A DNA stretch of 64,000 nt from NCBI GenBank assembly GCA_965116785.1, contig OZ220731.1:3162001-3226000 (forward strand). The letters are read 5' to 3'. Both the position numbers and the translations under genes were made by a program. Positions 25,137-33,296 of this stretch are shown here, one piece after another (position 1 is the stretch's first letter; each line of letters opens with the position of its first letter). Source of the DNA: Bin87 sp965116785 (GTDB lineage: Bacteria > Chloroflexota > Dehalococcoidia > Lucifugimonadales > UBA3495). Below the pieces are notes generated by a model. The model was not told the DNA's origin. It made no database searches and saw only the letters and a program-made list of their open reading frames with translations.

Positions 25137-25396
25137 TGCCGCCGTACTTTCGCAACCTGACCGAGAGGGAAGTGCGATCTGCGTATCGTCGTCTTGGATT
25201 TCAACCCGCAGGCAGCGGACGAGGCCCACACGGCAAGTTGGTCCACGTCAGGCTGGGGTTGACTGTCTATATTCCGCGGCACCGGGGTACCATCTCGCTA
25301 GGAACCGTGACAGATCTGGTCCGTCAATCCGGCGTGACCGATGTGGAGTTTTTGATGGCGCTGGATGGAAAAGTGCCGGAACGATTTCGAATGTGA
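25136..25396 (+). CDS. HicA-like mRNA interferase toxin
   Basis: This 86-residue protein has the HicA double-stranded-RNA-binding fold pattern: VRSAYRRLGFQPAGSGRGPHGKLVHV, then VYIPRHRGTISLGTVTDLVRQSGVTDVEFLMAL. The catalytic histidine is kept in GPHGK, where most family members have GSHxx. HicA cleaves mRNA when freed from HicB. Its start overlaps the upstream stop by one base, so translation is coupled. The stop is 18 bases ahead of the glnA start. Confidence 0.78.
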   Translation: MPPYFRNLTEREVRSAYRRLGFQPAGSGRGPHGKLVHVRLGLTVYIPRHRGTISLGTVTDLVRQSGVTDVEFLMALDGKVPERFRM

Positions 25397-25413
25397 GTAT
25401 CAGGAGACAACCC

Positions 25414-26754
25414 GTGCTGACTGACCACCATGCTGCCGAGCGCGAGTACGTGCTCCGCAGCGCCCGTGACTTTGACGTCAAGTTCATACGCCTGTGGTTC
25501 ACCGACATCCTCGGCAACCTCAAGGGGTTCGCCATCACCGTGGACGACCTGGAGGACGCTCTGGAACTGGGCGTCGGATTCGACGGCGCGGCCATCGAGG
25601 GCTATAGCACCGACGCGGAAAGCGACATGCGCGCATTCCCGGACCCGACCACCTTCACGCTGCTGCCCTGGCGTCCCCGGCGCAACGCCGTTGCCCGCAT
25701 CTTCTGCGACGTCCGCACCCCCAGGGGGGAGCCGTTCATCGGAGATCCGCGCCACGTCCTGAAGCGTAATCTGGAGCGCCTGGCCACCCTGGGATACATC
25801 TACTACGTTGGCCCCGAGCTGGAATATTTCTACCTGCGCGACGCCGAAACGCCGGAACCGCTGGACACCTACGGGTATTACGACCAGCTCTCCAGCAACC
25901 CCGCCTCCGACCTGCGCCGGGACACCGTGCTCAACCTGGCCGAAATGGGCATCCCCGTCAAATACTCGCACCACGAGGGCGCGCCCAGCCAGCATGAGAT
26001 CGACCTGCAGTACACCGATGCCCTGACCATGGCCGACAACGTCATGACCGCCCGGCTGGTCATAAAGGAACTGGCCCAGCAGCAGGGCGTCTACGCCTCC
26101 TTCATGCCCAAGCCCTTCTCGACGTCCAACGGCAGCGGCATGCACACCCACCAGTCGTTGTTCCGCGGCAACAACAACGCGTTCTACGACCCGGACGACG
26201 ACCTTCATCTGTCGGTGATCGGCAAGCGGTTTATCGCCGGTCTGCTGCGCCACGCGCCCGAAATCACGCTGGTGACCAACCAGTGGGTCAATTCCTACAA
26301 GCGGCTGGTGCCCGGCTACGAGGCTCCGGTGCACGTGTCCTGGACCATGTCCAACCGCCTGGACCTGATACGGGTTCCCTCGTACAAGTCCGGCTACGAA
26401 ACCTCTTTGCGCGTGGAATACCGCGCCCCCGACCCGGCCTGCAACCCGTATCTGGCGTTCAGCGCGCTGCTGGCCGCCGGCATGAAGGGCATCGAGGAAG
26501 AATACCCGCTGCCGTCTCCCATCACGGGTGACGTGGCGTCCATGTCCGCCGAGGAGCGCGCTGCCCGCGGCATCGGGCGACTGCCCACCAGCATGGGCGA
26601 GGCCATAACATTGGCCGAAGACAGCGAGCTGCTGCGCCGGACCCTGGGCGATTTCGTCTATGAGACTCTGATTCGCAATAAGAAACAGGAGTGGGAGCAG
26701 TACCGCTCCACGGTCACGGACTACGAGATTTCGCGCTACCTGCCGCTGCTGTGA
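25414..26754 (+). CDS. glnA: Glutamine synthetase, type I
   Basis: This 446-residue protein starts with GTG behind CAGGAG. Catalytic blocks are present: VGPELEYFY (glutamate and metal), EGAPSQHEIDLQY, FMPKPFSTSNGSGMHTHQSL, and NSYKRLVPGYEAPVHVSW. The family-typical C-terminal NPYLAFSALLAAGMKGIEEE follows. The adenylylation loop NLYDLPPEE of GSI-beta enzymes is absent, so it is a GSI-alpha-like or GlnA-like form, probably controlled by feedback and transcription. A gamma-glutamylpolyamine synthetase is an alternative, but amtB nearby favours ammonium assimilation. It makes glutamine from glutamate, ATP and ammonium in the cytoplasm. An in-frame region upstream to 25108 overlaps hicA and is not used. 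Confidence 0.9.
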   Translation: MLTDHHAAEREYVLRSARDFDVKFIRLWFTDILGNLKGFAITVDDLEDALELGVGFDGAAIEGYSTDAESDMRAFPDPTTFTLLPWRPRRNAVARIFCDVRTPRGEPFIGDPRHVLKRNLERLATLGYIYYVGPELEYFYLRDAETPEPLDTYGYYDQLSSNPASDLRRDTVLNLAEMGIPVKYSHHEGAPSQHEIDLQYTDALTMADNVMTARLVIKELAQQQGVYASFMPKPFSTSNGSGMHTHQSLFRGNNNAFYDPDDDLHLSVIGKRFIAGLLRHAPEITLVTNQWVNSYKRLVPGYEAPVHVSWTMSNRLDLIRVPSYKSGYETSLRVEYRAPDPACNPYLAFSALLAAGMKGIEEEYPLPSPITGDVASMSAEERAARGIGRLPTSMGEAITLAEDSELLRRTLGDFVYETLIRNKKQEWEQYRSTVTDYEISRYLPLL

Positions 26755-26782
26755 TATCAGCGCGCTTCCAGAGAGGCCACAT

Positions 26783-27592
26783 ATGCAATTCTCCGGGAAA
26801 CTGGTGATTATCGCCGCACTGGCGGTGACGGTGCTGTTGGTCAGCAACATCATCGCCACCAAGCCGGTGTCTCTGTTTACACTGCCTTTCGACTTCATCG
26901 GCAGCAACCTGTTCGTGGTGTCTGCCGCCATCGTTTGCTTCCCCATCGGCTACATCATCAGCGACATCCTGACCGAAGTGTATGGGTTCCGCGTCGCCCG
27001 CGGCGTGATCTGGCTGGGATTCGTATGCAACCTGATGATGGTGTTCCTGTTCTGGGTGGGCGATATGATCCCGGGCGCGGTGTTCTGGTCGATGGAGCCG
27101 GTGATAATCACCGACGACGCCGGAAACGTTGTAGCCAACCTGCCCAGCGAACACGCCTACGAAGCCATCCTGGGCGCCACCGGCTGGATCCTCCTCGGCT
27201 CGTTTGTAGCCTACATCGTCGGAGAGTTCACCAACGCCGTGGTCATGGTCCTGCTCAAGAACCGCACCCAGGGACGCTACCTGTGGCTGCGCACCATATC
27301 TTCCACCATTGTGGGCCAGGGCATCGACTCCATCCTGTTCTTCACCATCGCCTTCGGAGTTTCCGGCCTGTGGATTGGACCCGACGGCTCGTGGTCGCCG
27401 GTGTTCAACGCCGCCGTATGCGCCTGGATCGCCAAGTCGGTGTACGAGATCGTCGCCACGCCGCTGACCTACGCGGTGGTGGCGTGGCTGAAGCGGACCG
27501 AGCAGATGGACGTCTACGATGCGCCGCGCTCCCTGAACCCCTTCGGAGTGTTCGGCAGCGGCGACAGAAACGCCGCCACCACCCAGGCCTGA
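26783..27592 (+). CDS. Queuosine-precursor transporter family (YhhQ/VUT)
   Basis: This 269-residue protein has about six to seven membrane helices. It has the family blocks SNIIATKPVSLF, FPIGYIISDILTEVYGFRVARGVIWLGF and IVGEFTNAVVMVLLKNRTQGRYLWLRTISSTIVGQGIDS. The conserved ISDILTEVYG and GQGIDS are diagnostic of YhhQ, which imports 7-cyano-/7-aminomethyl-7-deazaguanine for tRNA queuosine synthesis. A loop insertion after about residue 95 (DMIPGAVFWSMEPVIITDD) is longer than usual. The start lies 28 bases after glnA, so read-through is possible. No queuosine biosynthetic gene is nearby, which fits salvage. Confidence 0.88.
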   Translation: MQFSGKLVIIAALAVTVLLVSNIIATKPVSLFTLPFDFIGSNLFVVSAAIVCFPIGYIISDILTEVYGFRVARGVIWLGFVCNLMMVFLFWVGDMIPGAVFWSMEPVIITDDAGNVVANLPSEHAYEAILGATGWILLGSFVAYIVGEFTNAVVMVLLKNRTQGRYLWLRTISSTIVGQGIDSILFFTIAFGVSGLWIGPDGSWSPVFNAAVCAWIAKSVYEIVATPLTYAVVAWLKRTEQMDVYDAPRSLNPFGVFGSGDRNAATTQA

Positions 27593-27613
27593 TCGCAATG
27601 TCGAGCCTCGCAC

Positions 27614-27814
27614 ATGGCAGACGAAGAGCCTGAACACGGCCATTCCCACAACCATCCGCATGGCCGCCCCGACAGCCTGACCTCCGGGTTCGCCAACTTG
27701 AGGGGCACCGGGTTGCCATGGCGTGAAGTGCTCAGGATTGCCGCGGCAAACATGAAGCTGAAGATGATGTCACGCCGCGCCTGCTGCGGCAATCCCGGCC
27801 AACCCGGCTGTTGA
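27614..27814 (+). CDS. Small His-rich/Cys-tailed protein
   Basis: This 66-residue protein has a His-rich N-terminus (EEPEHGHSHNHPHG), a central amphipathic segment, and the Cys-rich end RRACCGNPGQPGC. The two ends could bind metal (Zn, Ni or Cu). The short CCGxxGxPGC tail recalls other small Chloroflexota proteins, but no named family is recognised. It starts 21 bases after the YhhQ-like gene. The His cluster and in-frame conserved layout make it likely to be real; function is unknown. Confidence 0.6.
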   Translation: MADEEPEHGHSHNHPHGRPDSLTSGFANLRGTGLPWREVLRIAAANMKLKMMSRRACCGNPGQPGC

Positions 27815-27926
27815 CGGCGCTGACCGGCGCCGGCGTGACCGGCGGATACGGTAACGCCGTGGGGCCGCCGGCTTTGCGCTACAATGGGGCCGAGCGCGGT
27901 CAGCGCCGTGCTATGGGAGAACCGCC

Positions 27927-28616
27927 ATGACTACGCCCCAGGCCAAAACCTTGGCTGCCCGGCATTGGGAACCCTATCCCGAACTGCCCCGCGAGCCCAA
28001 GGATATGCAGCAAATACGCCCCATATACTATCTGCAAGAGACGTTAGTCAGCATACTGACGCCGGGATACTCTTTACGGGACCATCCTACCATTATCATC
28101 AGTGGGGAAATCCCGATTTACTATGACCAGGCGGCCCCGGCTACCGGTGGTCCGCCGCCCCACGTCATTCCCGACTGCCTGATCGCTTTCGACGTGGATA
28201 CCGATGCCATCTGGCGGCGGGTGGGCTACGACCCGGTGCAGAACGCCAAACCGCCCGATTTGGTTATGGAGGTCGCATCCCGCCGCACTCATCGCAATGA
28301 CACCATACGCAAGCGAGAGATCTACCAGAGCATTGGCGTGCCGGAATACTGGCGTTTTGACCCGGAGGGCGGCCGCTACTACGGGCAGGTCATCATCGGC
28401 GAGCGGCTGGTGAACGGGCAGTACGAGCGGTTCCCGCTGGTCCGATACGACAACGGAGCGGAGGGTTCCACCAGCGCAATCCTGAACCTCGATTTCCGAT
28501 GTCTGGACCGGCGCTTCAGCATTCACGACCCCACCACCGGAGCGGAATACGAGCACCCACAGGAAGAGAATGCCCGCCTGCGCGCCGAGCTTCAACGGCT
28601 GCGCGGAGAGGGCTGA
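27927..28616 (+). CDS. Uma2-family (DUF820) PD-(D/E)XK nuclease-like protein
   Basis: This 229-residue protein has the Uma2 core: HVIPDCLIAFDVD, PPDLVMEVASRRTHRNDT and GVPEYWRFDPEGG. PDLVxEV with the following K...YxxxGVxEYW forms the PD-(D/E)XK-type active site (D, E, K). The C-terminus is a helical EENARLRAELQRLRGEG coiled-coil. Uma2 proteins occur in many copies in cyanobacteria and Chloroflexota; their biological role is unclear, though nuclease activity is suspected. TACAAT at 27880-27885 is a possible -10 element. The gene appears intact. Confidence 0.85.
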   Translation: MTTPQAKTLAARHWEPYPELPREPKDMQQIRPIYYLQETLVSILTPGYSLRDHPTIIISGEIPIYYDQAAPATGGPPPHVIPDCLIAFDVDTDAIWRRVGYDPVQNAKPPDLVMEVASRRTHRNDTIRKREIYQSIGVPEYWRFDPEGGRYYGQVIIGERLVNGQYERFPLVRYDNGAEGSTSAILNLDFRCLDRRFSIHDPTTGAEYEHPQEENARLRAELQRLRGEG

Positions 28617-28637
28617 ACCCCATCAGGAGCGAAAATC

Positions 28638-29345
28638 ATGCATGCCGAACAGCGCAGGGTAGCCGACGAAGGCCTTCACTATCTCGTCATCTTTCCGGAC
28701 GATTACGACGCCGACGCCGATTACCCGTTGGTGGTCATGCTGCACGGTTTTGGCGCCAACATGCAGGACCTCGCCGGTCTCGCGCCGTCCATCAACCGCA
28801 AGGGCTACATCTACGTGTGCCCCAACGCGCCCATTCCCTTCGAGTTGGCCCCCGGCATGACCGGCTACGGCTGGCACCCGCCGCGCGGCCAGGCGACTGA
28901 AGAGCATTTCGACCAGGCTGAGTCGCTCCTCGACGCGTTCTTCAACGAGGTTCTGAGCGAGTTTCGCGCCCAGGCAGACCGCGCGGTACTGCTCGGCTTC
29001 TCCCAGGGCGGCGGCATGACCTACCGCATGGGCCTGGAACGGGCAGACAAGTTCGTCGCCCTGGTCGCGCTGAGCGCCTCGCTCCCGGACCCCGAGATCC
29101 TGCGGCCGCGCCTGCCCGGCCACCGCGAGCAGCCGGTTTTCGTCGCCCACGGGCTCTATGATCAGATGGTGTCGATGGACAGCGCGCGCCGCACGCGGGA
29201 GTTTCTTGACGCGGAGAACTACAACCTGTCCTACCACGAGTACAACATGGGGCACGAAATACCGGTGGAAGTCCTGCGCGACATGGTTCCGTGGATGGAA
29301 GCTCTGCTCCCACCCCTCGTCCCCGAAACCGACCGCATATTCTAG
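28638..29345 (+). CDS. Phospholipase/carboxylesterase-family hydrolase
   Basis: This 235-residue alpha/beta hydrolase has the nucleophile serine in LGFSQGGGMTYRMG, the oxyanion region VVMLHGFGANMQDLAG, the aspartate in VAHGLYDQMVSM, and the histidine in YNMGHEIPVEVL. These blocks match the YpfH/EstB-type carboxylesterase family. It hydrolyses short-chain esters or thioesters in the cytoplasm; no signal peptide is present. It follows the Uma2 gene closely on the same strand. The stop is just ahead of the repeat-bounded GxxExxY gene. Confidence 0.88.
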   Translation: MHAEQRRVADEGLHYLVIFPDDYDADADYPLVVMLHGFGANMQDLAGLAPSINRKGYIYVCPNAPIPFELAPGMTGYGWHPPRGQATEEHFDQAESLLDAFFNEVLSEFRAQADRAVLLGFSQGGGMTYRMGLERADKFVALVALSASLPDPEILRPRLPGHREQPVFVAHGLYDQMVSMDSARRTREFLDAENYNLSYHEYNMGHEIPVEVLRDMVPWMEALLPPLVPETDRIF

Positions 29346-29357
29346 TCGGAAGGGGAA

Positions 29358-29846
29358 TTCACATGGATAAACAGGATGAACGGGATAAACGAGATGATGG
29401 CTTACTTCATTCCGAGCTTACCGAAAGCATAATTGGATGCGCTTTTGATGTCAGCAATGAGCTTGGCGCCGGATTTCTGGAATCAGTGTACGAAAATGCC
29501 CTTACGATTGCGCTTCGGGAACGTGGGCTGACGATACGGGCGCAGGTACCAATTGACGTACATTTTCGTGGCCAACTCGTGGGAAAATTCTACGCCGATT
29601 TGCTGGTTGCAGATAAGGTAATCGTTGAGCTCAAATCGGTATCCAGTCTGACACCGCAGCACGAAGCCCAAGTAATCAATTACCTAAGCGCCACTGACAT
29701 CGCGGTAGGATTGCTCATCAATTTTGGGAATCCGAGGCTCCAGTACCGACGCGTTACCAGACGAAGATCTTCCTTTACCCGTCGCTTCTGACTTACCATC
29801 AACTAAGCATCCTGTTTATCCCGTTTATCTTGTTCATCCATGTGAA
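29358..29846. mobile_element. GxxExxY gene unit bounded by 39-bp inverted repeats
   Basis: The left arm (29358-29396) and right arm (29808-29846) are inverted copies that agree at 34 of 39 positions. Each is itself a 9-base tandem repeat of the type GGATAAACA, GGATGAACG, GGATAAACG. The start codon of the enclosed GxxExxY gene lies inside the left arm, so the repeats encode the DKQDERDKRD N-terminus. The unit looks like an inserted or mobilised gene cassette, but no transposase is present and no target duplication is visible. Its boundaries may be larger. Confidence 0.6.
29363..29791 (+). CDS. GxxExxY family protein (PD-(D/E)XK-like)
   Basis: This 142-residue protein has the family-naming motif GAGFLESVYENAL (GxxExxY) and then FRGQLVGKFYADLLVADKVIVELKSV, with D...E-x-K active-site residues of a PD-(D/E)XK nuclease fold, and EAQVINYLSATDIAVGLLINFG. 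The N-terminal MDKQDERDKRDD is encoded by the flanking repeat and is therefore a tripeptide repeat of charged residues. The family is widespread and multi-copy in many genomes; its function is unknown, and nuclease activity is suspected by fold. ATG 29363 was chosen because it lies in the repeat arm; the frame is open further back into the esterase gene. The Arg-rich tail RRVTRRRSSFTRRF may bind nucleic acid. Confidence 0.85.
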   Translation: MDKQDERDKRDDGLLHSELTESIIGCAFDVSNELGAGFLESVYENALTIALRERGLTIRAQVPIDVHFRGQLVGKFYADLLVADKVIVELKSVSSLTPQHEAQVINYLSATDIAVGLLINFGNPRLQYRRVTRRRSSFTRRF

Positions 29847-29869
29847 ACTAAACCGGAGGTACTGCAACC

Positions 29870-30796
29870 ATGAAAGCCACTGCCAAACTGCGCCAGATGC
29901 TCGCGTCCGACCGGATGGTCGTCGCCCCCTTTGTCCTCAACGCCCTTCACGCCCGCATTGCCGAGGACGTGGGACACCAGGCCGTCTACATGACCGGCGC
30001 GGGCACCGCCGCCGAACGCGGCTTCCCTGACGTCGGCCTGCTTACCATGACCGAAATGGTCGCCAACGCCAAGTACATCGCCGATGCCATCGACATACCG
30101 GTGATCTGCGACGCCGACACCGGCTACGGCAACCCGCTCAACGTGCGCCGCACCGTCCGCGAGTACGAGGCCGCCGGCGTGGCTGCCCTGCACCTCGAGG
30201 ACCAGGTATTTCCCAAGAAATGCGGGTTCTTCGCCGGCAAGCAGGTGGTCCCGGTCGAGGAGCACGTCCAGAAAATCCGCGCCGCGTTGGATGCCCGCAC
30301 CGACCCCGACTTCGTCATCATCGCCCGCTGCGACGCCTACGCCGTCACCGGTTGGGAGGACACCGTCAGCCGGTGCCGCGCCTACGTCGAGGCCGGCGCT
30401 GACCTGGTGTTCGTCGACGGCATCAAGTCCCAGGACGACATCCAGCGCTACGCCGCCGACCTGGCCGATGTGCCCCGCATGTACAACGGCGACCTGGCCA
30501 CGACGCAGACCATGGACGAACTGGGTTACAAGATCATGATCTGCGGCAGCACCATCTGGCTCATATACAAGCAGGTGCGCGCCGCTTACGAAGAACTCAT
30601 GAGCAATGGCCAGGTCGATCCCGACCGCTACGGCACCCGGTGGGACGTCGCTTCCGTGCTCGGCCTGGACTCCATCTACGAACTGGAAAAGAAGTACGGA
30701 GTGCAGGACGTGGGCACCGACGTGGCCGGCCTGGCCGCCGCGCAGGCCGCGCAGATGGAGGCCGATGCTGCCGTGCTCACTCCGGCGGACGACTGA
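29870..30796 (+). CDS. Isocitrate lyase/PEP mutase superfamily enzyme
   Basis: This 308-residue TIM-barrel enzyme has VYMTGAGTAAERGFPD, the metal-binding DADTGYGN, LEDQVFPKKCGFFAGK and IIARCDAY. The layout is that of methylisocitrate lyase, 2,3-dimethylmalate lyase, oxaloacetate decarboxylase and PEP mutase. In the catalytic loop, KKCGF replaces the KKCGH/KRCGH of true isocitrate and methylisocitrate lyases, so the substrate is uncertain, although the catalytic Cys is kept. AGGAG lies ahead of ATG 29870. The gene is followed at 39 bases by the DCC protein gene. It likely performs a carbon-carbon or carbon-phosphorus lyase reaction on a short alpha-hydroxy or keto acid. Confidence 0.85.
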   Translation: MKATAKLRQMLASDRMVVAPFVLNALHARIAEDVGHQAVYMTGAGTAAERGFPDVGLLTMTEMVANAKYIADAIDIPVICDADTGYGNPLNVRRTVREYEAAGVAALHLEDQVFPKKCGFFAGKQVVPVEEHVQKIRAALDARTDPDFVIIARCDAYAVTGWEDTVSRCRAYVEAGADLVFVDGIKSQDDIQRYAADLADVPRMYNGDLATTQTMDELGYKIMICGSTIWLIYKQVRAAYEELMSNGQVDPDRYGTRWDVASVLGLDSIYELEKKYGVQDVGTDVAGLAAAQAAQMEADAAVLTPADD

Positions 30797-30835
30797 GCCG
30801 TCCGGAAACTCAAAGCCTCACCATGGAGGCCAGCG

Positions 30836-31213
30836 ATGAGTGATCGTTTCCGCATGCTATACGATGGGTCATGCCCAATGTGCAGCCGCGAGGTGATGAA
30901 CCTCTATCGCCGCCGGCCCGACGCCATCGAGCCCGTGGACATATCCGCTCCCGACTTTGATGCTGAATCATGGGGCTTTGACACCGGTCAGGTCCAGTCG
31001 GCCATGTACGGCGTCAGACCCGACGGCACCATCACGGTTGGTATGGAAAGCCTCCGCGAAGGGTATCGTCTGGCAGGCCTGGGCTGGATGTTGAACTGGA
31101 CCCAATGGTGGCCCGCGCGCCCGGCTTTCGATCTCTTCTACCGCGGTTTCGCCCGCAACCGGATGCGAATCAGCAATTGGCTGGGCCGGTGCGACGGCCA
31201 CTGCCGCGTGTGA
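30836..31213 (+). CDS. DCC-family thiol-disulfide oxidoreductase-like protein (DUF393)
   Basis: This 125-residue protein has the DCC signature YDGSCPMCSREV with C13-P-M-C16, a thioredoxin-like CxxC. GVRPDGTITVGMESLREGY follows, and it ends with a C-terminal RISNWLGRCDGHCRV containing two more cysteines. DCC proteins are assumed to be disulfide oxidoreductases but lack proven substrates. It lies 39 bases after the lyase-superfamily gene on the same strand and before a strong hairpin terminator, so the two are probably one transcript. Confidence 0.85.
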   Translation: MSDRFRMLYDGSCPMCSREVMNLYRRRPDAIEPVDISAPDFDAESWGFDTGQVQSAMYGVRPDGTITVGMESLREGYRLAGLGWMLNWTQWWPARPAFDLFYRGFARNRMRISNWLGRCDGHCRV

Positions 31214-31248
31214 GCGTGAGCCCCGCCCGCAGCGCGGGCATAAAAAGA

Positions 31249-31286
31249 CCGGGACGCGTTCAGTGCGAACACTGCAACCGTCCCGG
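31249..31286 (+). terminator. Long hairpin terminator after the lyase/DCC pair
   Basis: CCGGGACG pairs with CGTCCCGG at the base, then GTT with AAC and CAGTG with CACTG, around a CGAA tetraloop. The stem is 16 bp with one internal mismatch. It lies 36 bases past the DCC gene stop. There is no T-run, so it may act with Rho or as a structured 3' end. Confidence 0.55.
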
Positions 31287-31443
31287 GCGGGGCTGGCGAC
31301 CTGGCACTGAGCCTACACGCGCCATCCTCCTGACAAGAGCACCACGGGTAACGCTGCTACACGTTGCGTATGGCACTGAGTCAATTTTACGTCATAAGCA
31401 TTAGGCTGTCCACCTATTCCGGACAATCCAAAAGAGAGTGACT

Positions 31444-32181
31444 ATGCTGGCATTCATCGACGAAAGCGGGCTTCCTAACCCCAACGACCTGAGCACTCGG
31501 CCCGTCGTGGTAGCGATCTGCTACGATGAACAGCATTCCCGTTCTATTACCAGGCAAATTTATGCTATGAAAAGGAATATCCTGGGTTCGGCCAGCGCCG
31601 AACTCAAAGGATCCAACCTGCTCAAGGAGAAAGCTTATCGCAAAAGCCGAGTTAAACGCGTATTTGCTGAGGAGTTTTTCTCCGCGCTGGGAACATTGCC
31701 GGTTACTGTTTTCGCGGCGATCATGCAATCTCCTTTTCAACAACCGATACACGTCGAATCGTCATTGGGAAATCGCTTTCGCTACCTATTGCAACGCATC
31801 GAACTCTTGGCCAGTGAGCATGATGACTTCGCCGTCATGCTTTTTGATGGCCGAGGCCCCCGATTTGGCAAGACCAGCAACATTTTCGCCAATTTCCTTT
31901 ACCGTTCCAACGAGGGTCAGGCCAGCGTCCACATTGCCGATGCTCCTGCCTTTGTGGATTCGGCCACCAGCGCCGGCATCCAGATCGCCGATATGTGCGC
32001 ATACGTGATCCGGGTATACCAGGAGCAACAACTGTTTAAGGCCCCGCCTCCGTCTGGCGACGAGTATCTGCACGCTGTCCGGCGTTGGTATCGCACTGTT
32101 CAGGGGTTGAGCCGCGATTTCCCGACGGGCGGTGGAACTGTCCGCTACGGATTACAACGCCTGCCCCCGGGTGTCCGCTGA
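31444..32181 (+). CDS. DUF3800 protein
   Basis: This 245-residue protein starts MLAFIDESGLPNPN, the typical DUF3800 N-terminus with an acidic DES motif. FDGRGP precedes a C-terminal FVDSATSAGIQIADMCAYVIR. The paired acidic residues (FIDES, DS, QIAD) resemble an RNase H-like nuclease centre. DUF3800 genes occur as isolated accessory genes, often near mobile or defence loci; no activity is established. A GTG at 31438 would add only two codons. It is followed six bases later by the EamA transporter gene. Confidence 0.85.
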   Translation: MLAFIDESGLPNPNDLSTRPVVVAICYDEQHSRSITRQIYAMKRNILGSASAELKGSNLLKEKAYRKSRVKRVFAEEFFSALGTLPVTVFAAIMQSPFQQPIHVESSLGNRFRYLLQRIELLASEHDDFAVMLFDGRGPRFGKTSNIFANFLYRSNEGQASVHIADAPAFVDSATSAGIQIADMCAYVIRVYQEQQLFKAPPPSGDEYLHAVRRWYRTVQGLSRDFPTGGGTVRYGLQRLPPGVR

Positions 32182-32186
32182 TCCCG

Positions 32187-33143
32187 ATGTGGCCCCTACT
32201 CGCGTTGGGCTCTGCCCTGGCCTTTTGCTTCGTCAGCGTCTGCGACAAGCGCCTGCTGTCGTTCCACCTGAACGGCGTCCCGCCCCTGTGCCTGTGGTGC
32301 GGCACCACCGGGCTGATCTATGGCACCATCGTGGCAGCGATGGTGGGAGTGCCGGAGGGAACCACCTGGCAGGTGGCCCTGGCGCCGGTGGCAGCGGGCA
32401 TACTCATGGGATGCTCCGTGGTGCTCCTGTTCCGCGGCCTGCGGCTGATGGAGGCATCACGAGCCGTCGCCATTTCCCAGACCAATCCGATTTTCGTCGC
32501 CATTATGGCGTTGATGTTCCTGGGCGAGCACGTATCGCCCGCACAATGGTGCGGCATCGCCCTGGTGGTGGCCGGCGCGGTGCTCATCTCCGTGCGCCTG
32601 TTCCAGGAGCGGCCCTTTGGACGCATCGGCGCCGGCCTGGCCATTCCGAGCACCGCGGTTTTTGACCTGCGCGACCGCAGTGCGATCTACGGTCCGGCCC
32701 TGCTGGTGGTCAGCGCGCTATGCGCCGCCTCCAGTTTCGTCGTCGCCAAGGCCGCCTTGAACGCCCACCTGCCCGTATTGACCGTGTTCGGGATCCAGCA
32801 GGCCACGGTGGGCGCGGTGTTCTTCTGCGTCGGCCTGAGCGGCGGCCCCCGCCTGTGGAGCGCGGTGAAACAACCCGGCGTCCTGGCAATGCTCCTCTTC
32901 GGCGAGACGCTGATGCCGGCAATCTCCATCCTGCTGGGGGTCTACGCCTACAGCCTGGGGCCAGCTTCATTGGTGGCTGCGGTCCTCGCGACCCGACCCC
33001 TGTTCGTGTTCATTGCGTCCACGCTCCTGTCGCGCATGCGCTGGCAGTTCCTGGATGAGACGCTGACCCCGCGCGCACTGTCGGTAAAAGCTGCCTCAAT
33101 AGTGATGATTGTTGGCGGTGTGGGCACACTCAGTGTGGGCTGA
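32187..33143 (+). CDS. EamA/DMT-superfamily permease
   Basis: This 318-residue membrane protein has ten predicted helices arranged as two EamA halves. Typical segments are LLFRGLRLMEASRAVAISQTNPIFVAIMALMFLGEHVSPAQWCGIALVVAGAVLIS and, in the second half, VYAYSLGPASLVAAVLATRPLFVFIAST. Such proteins export or import amino acids, nucleosides or other metabolites; the substrate is unknown. ATG 32187 was selected because the first helix starts there; the frame extends upstream inside the DUF3800 gene. A promoter for the next gene follows at 33268. Confidence 0.85.
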   Translation: MWPLLALGSALAFCFVSVCDKRLLSFHLNGVPPLCLWCGTTGLIYGTIVAAMVGVPEGTTWQVALAPVAAGILMGCSVVLLFRGLRLMEASRAVAISQTNPIFVAIMALMFLGEHVSPAQWCGIALVVAGAVLISVRLFQERPFGRIGAGLAIPSTAVFDLRDRSAIYGPALLVVSALCAASSFVVAKAALNAHLPVLTVFGIQQATVGAVFFCVGLSGGPRLWSAVKQPGVLAMLLFGETLMPAISILLGVYAYSLGPASLVAAVLATRPLFVFIASTLLSRMRWQFLDETLTPRALSVKAASIVMIVGGVGTLSVG

Positions 33144-33267
33144 CTGGAGAATCGGGAACACACAGCCATCCTGCCCACGGTTACGTTTATGATGCGCTGA
33201 TGGCGCGCATAAAGCAGTGAATCCGTCGCGAATAAAACGATATTGTTTATCATCGTCCCATTGATGA

Positions 33268-33296
33268 TTGACAACCGCAGTGACAACGAATATTAT
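33268..33296 (+). promoter_or_regulatory. Near-consensus sigma-70 promoter for the Lrp/AsnC gene
   Basis: TTGACA (33268-33273) and TATTAT (33291-33296) are separated by exactly 17 bases. The expected start of transcription, near 33303, is about 64 bases ahead of the chosen Lrp/AsnC start codon. Confidence 0.75.

Noticed and set aside
25108..25413. Longer N-terminus for glutamine synthetase
   Set aside because: The added codons overlap hicA, have no GS similarity, and the GTG at 25414 has a proper ribosome-binding site.
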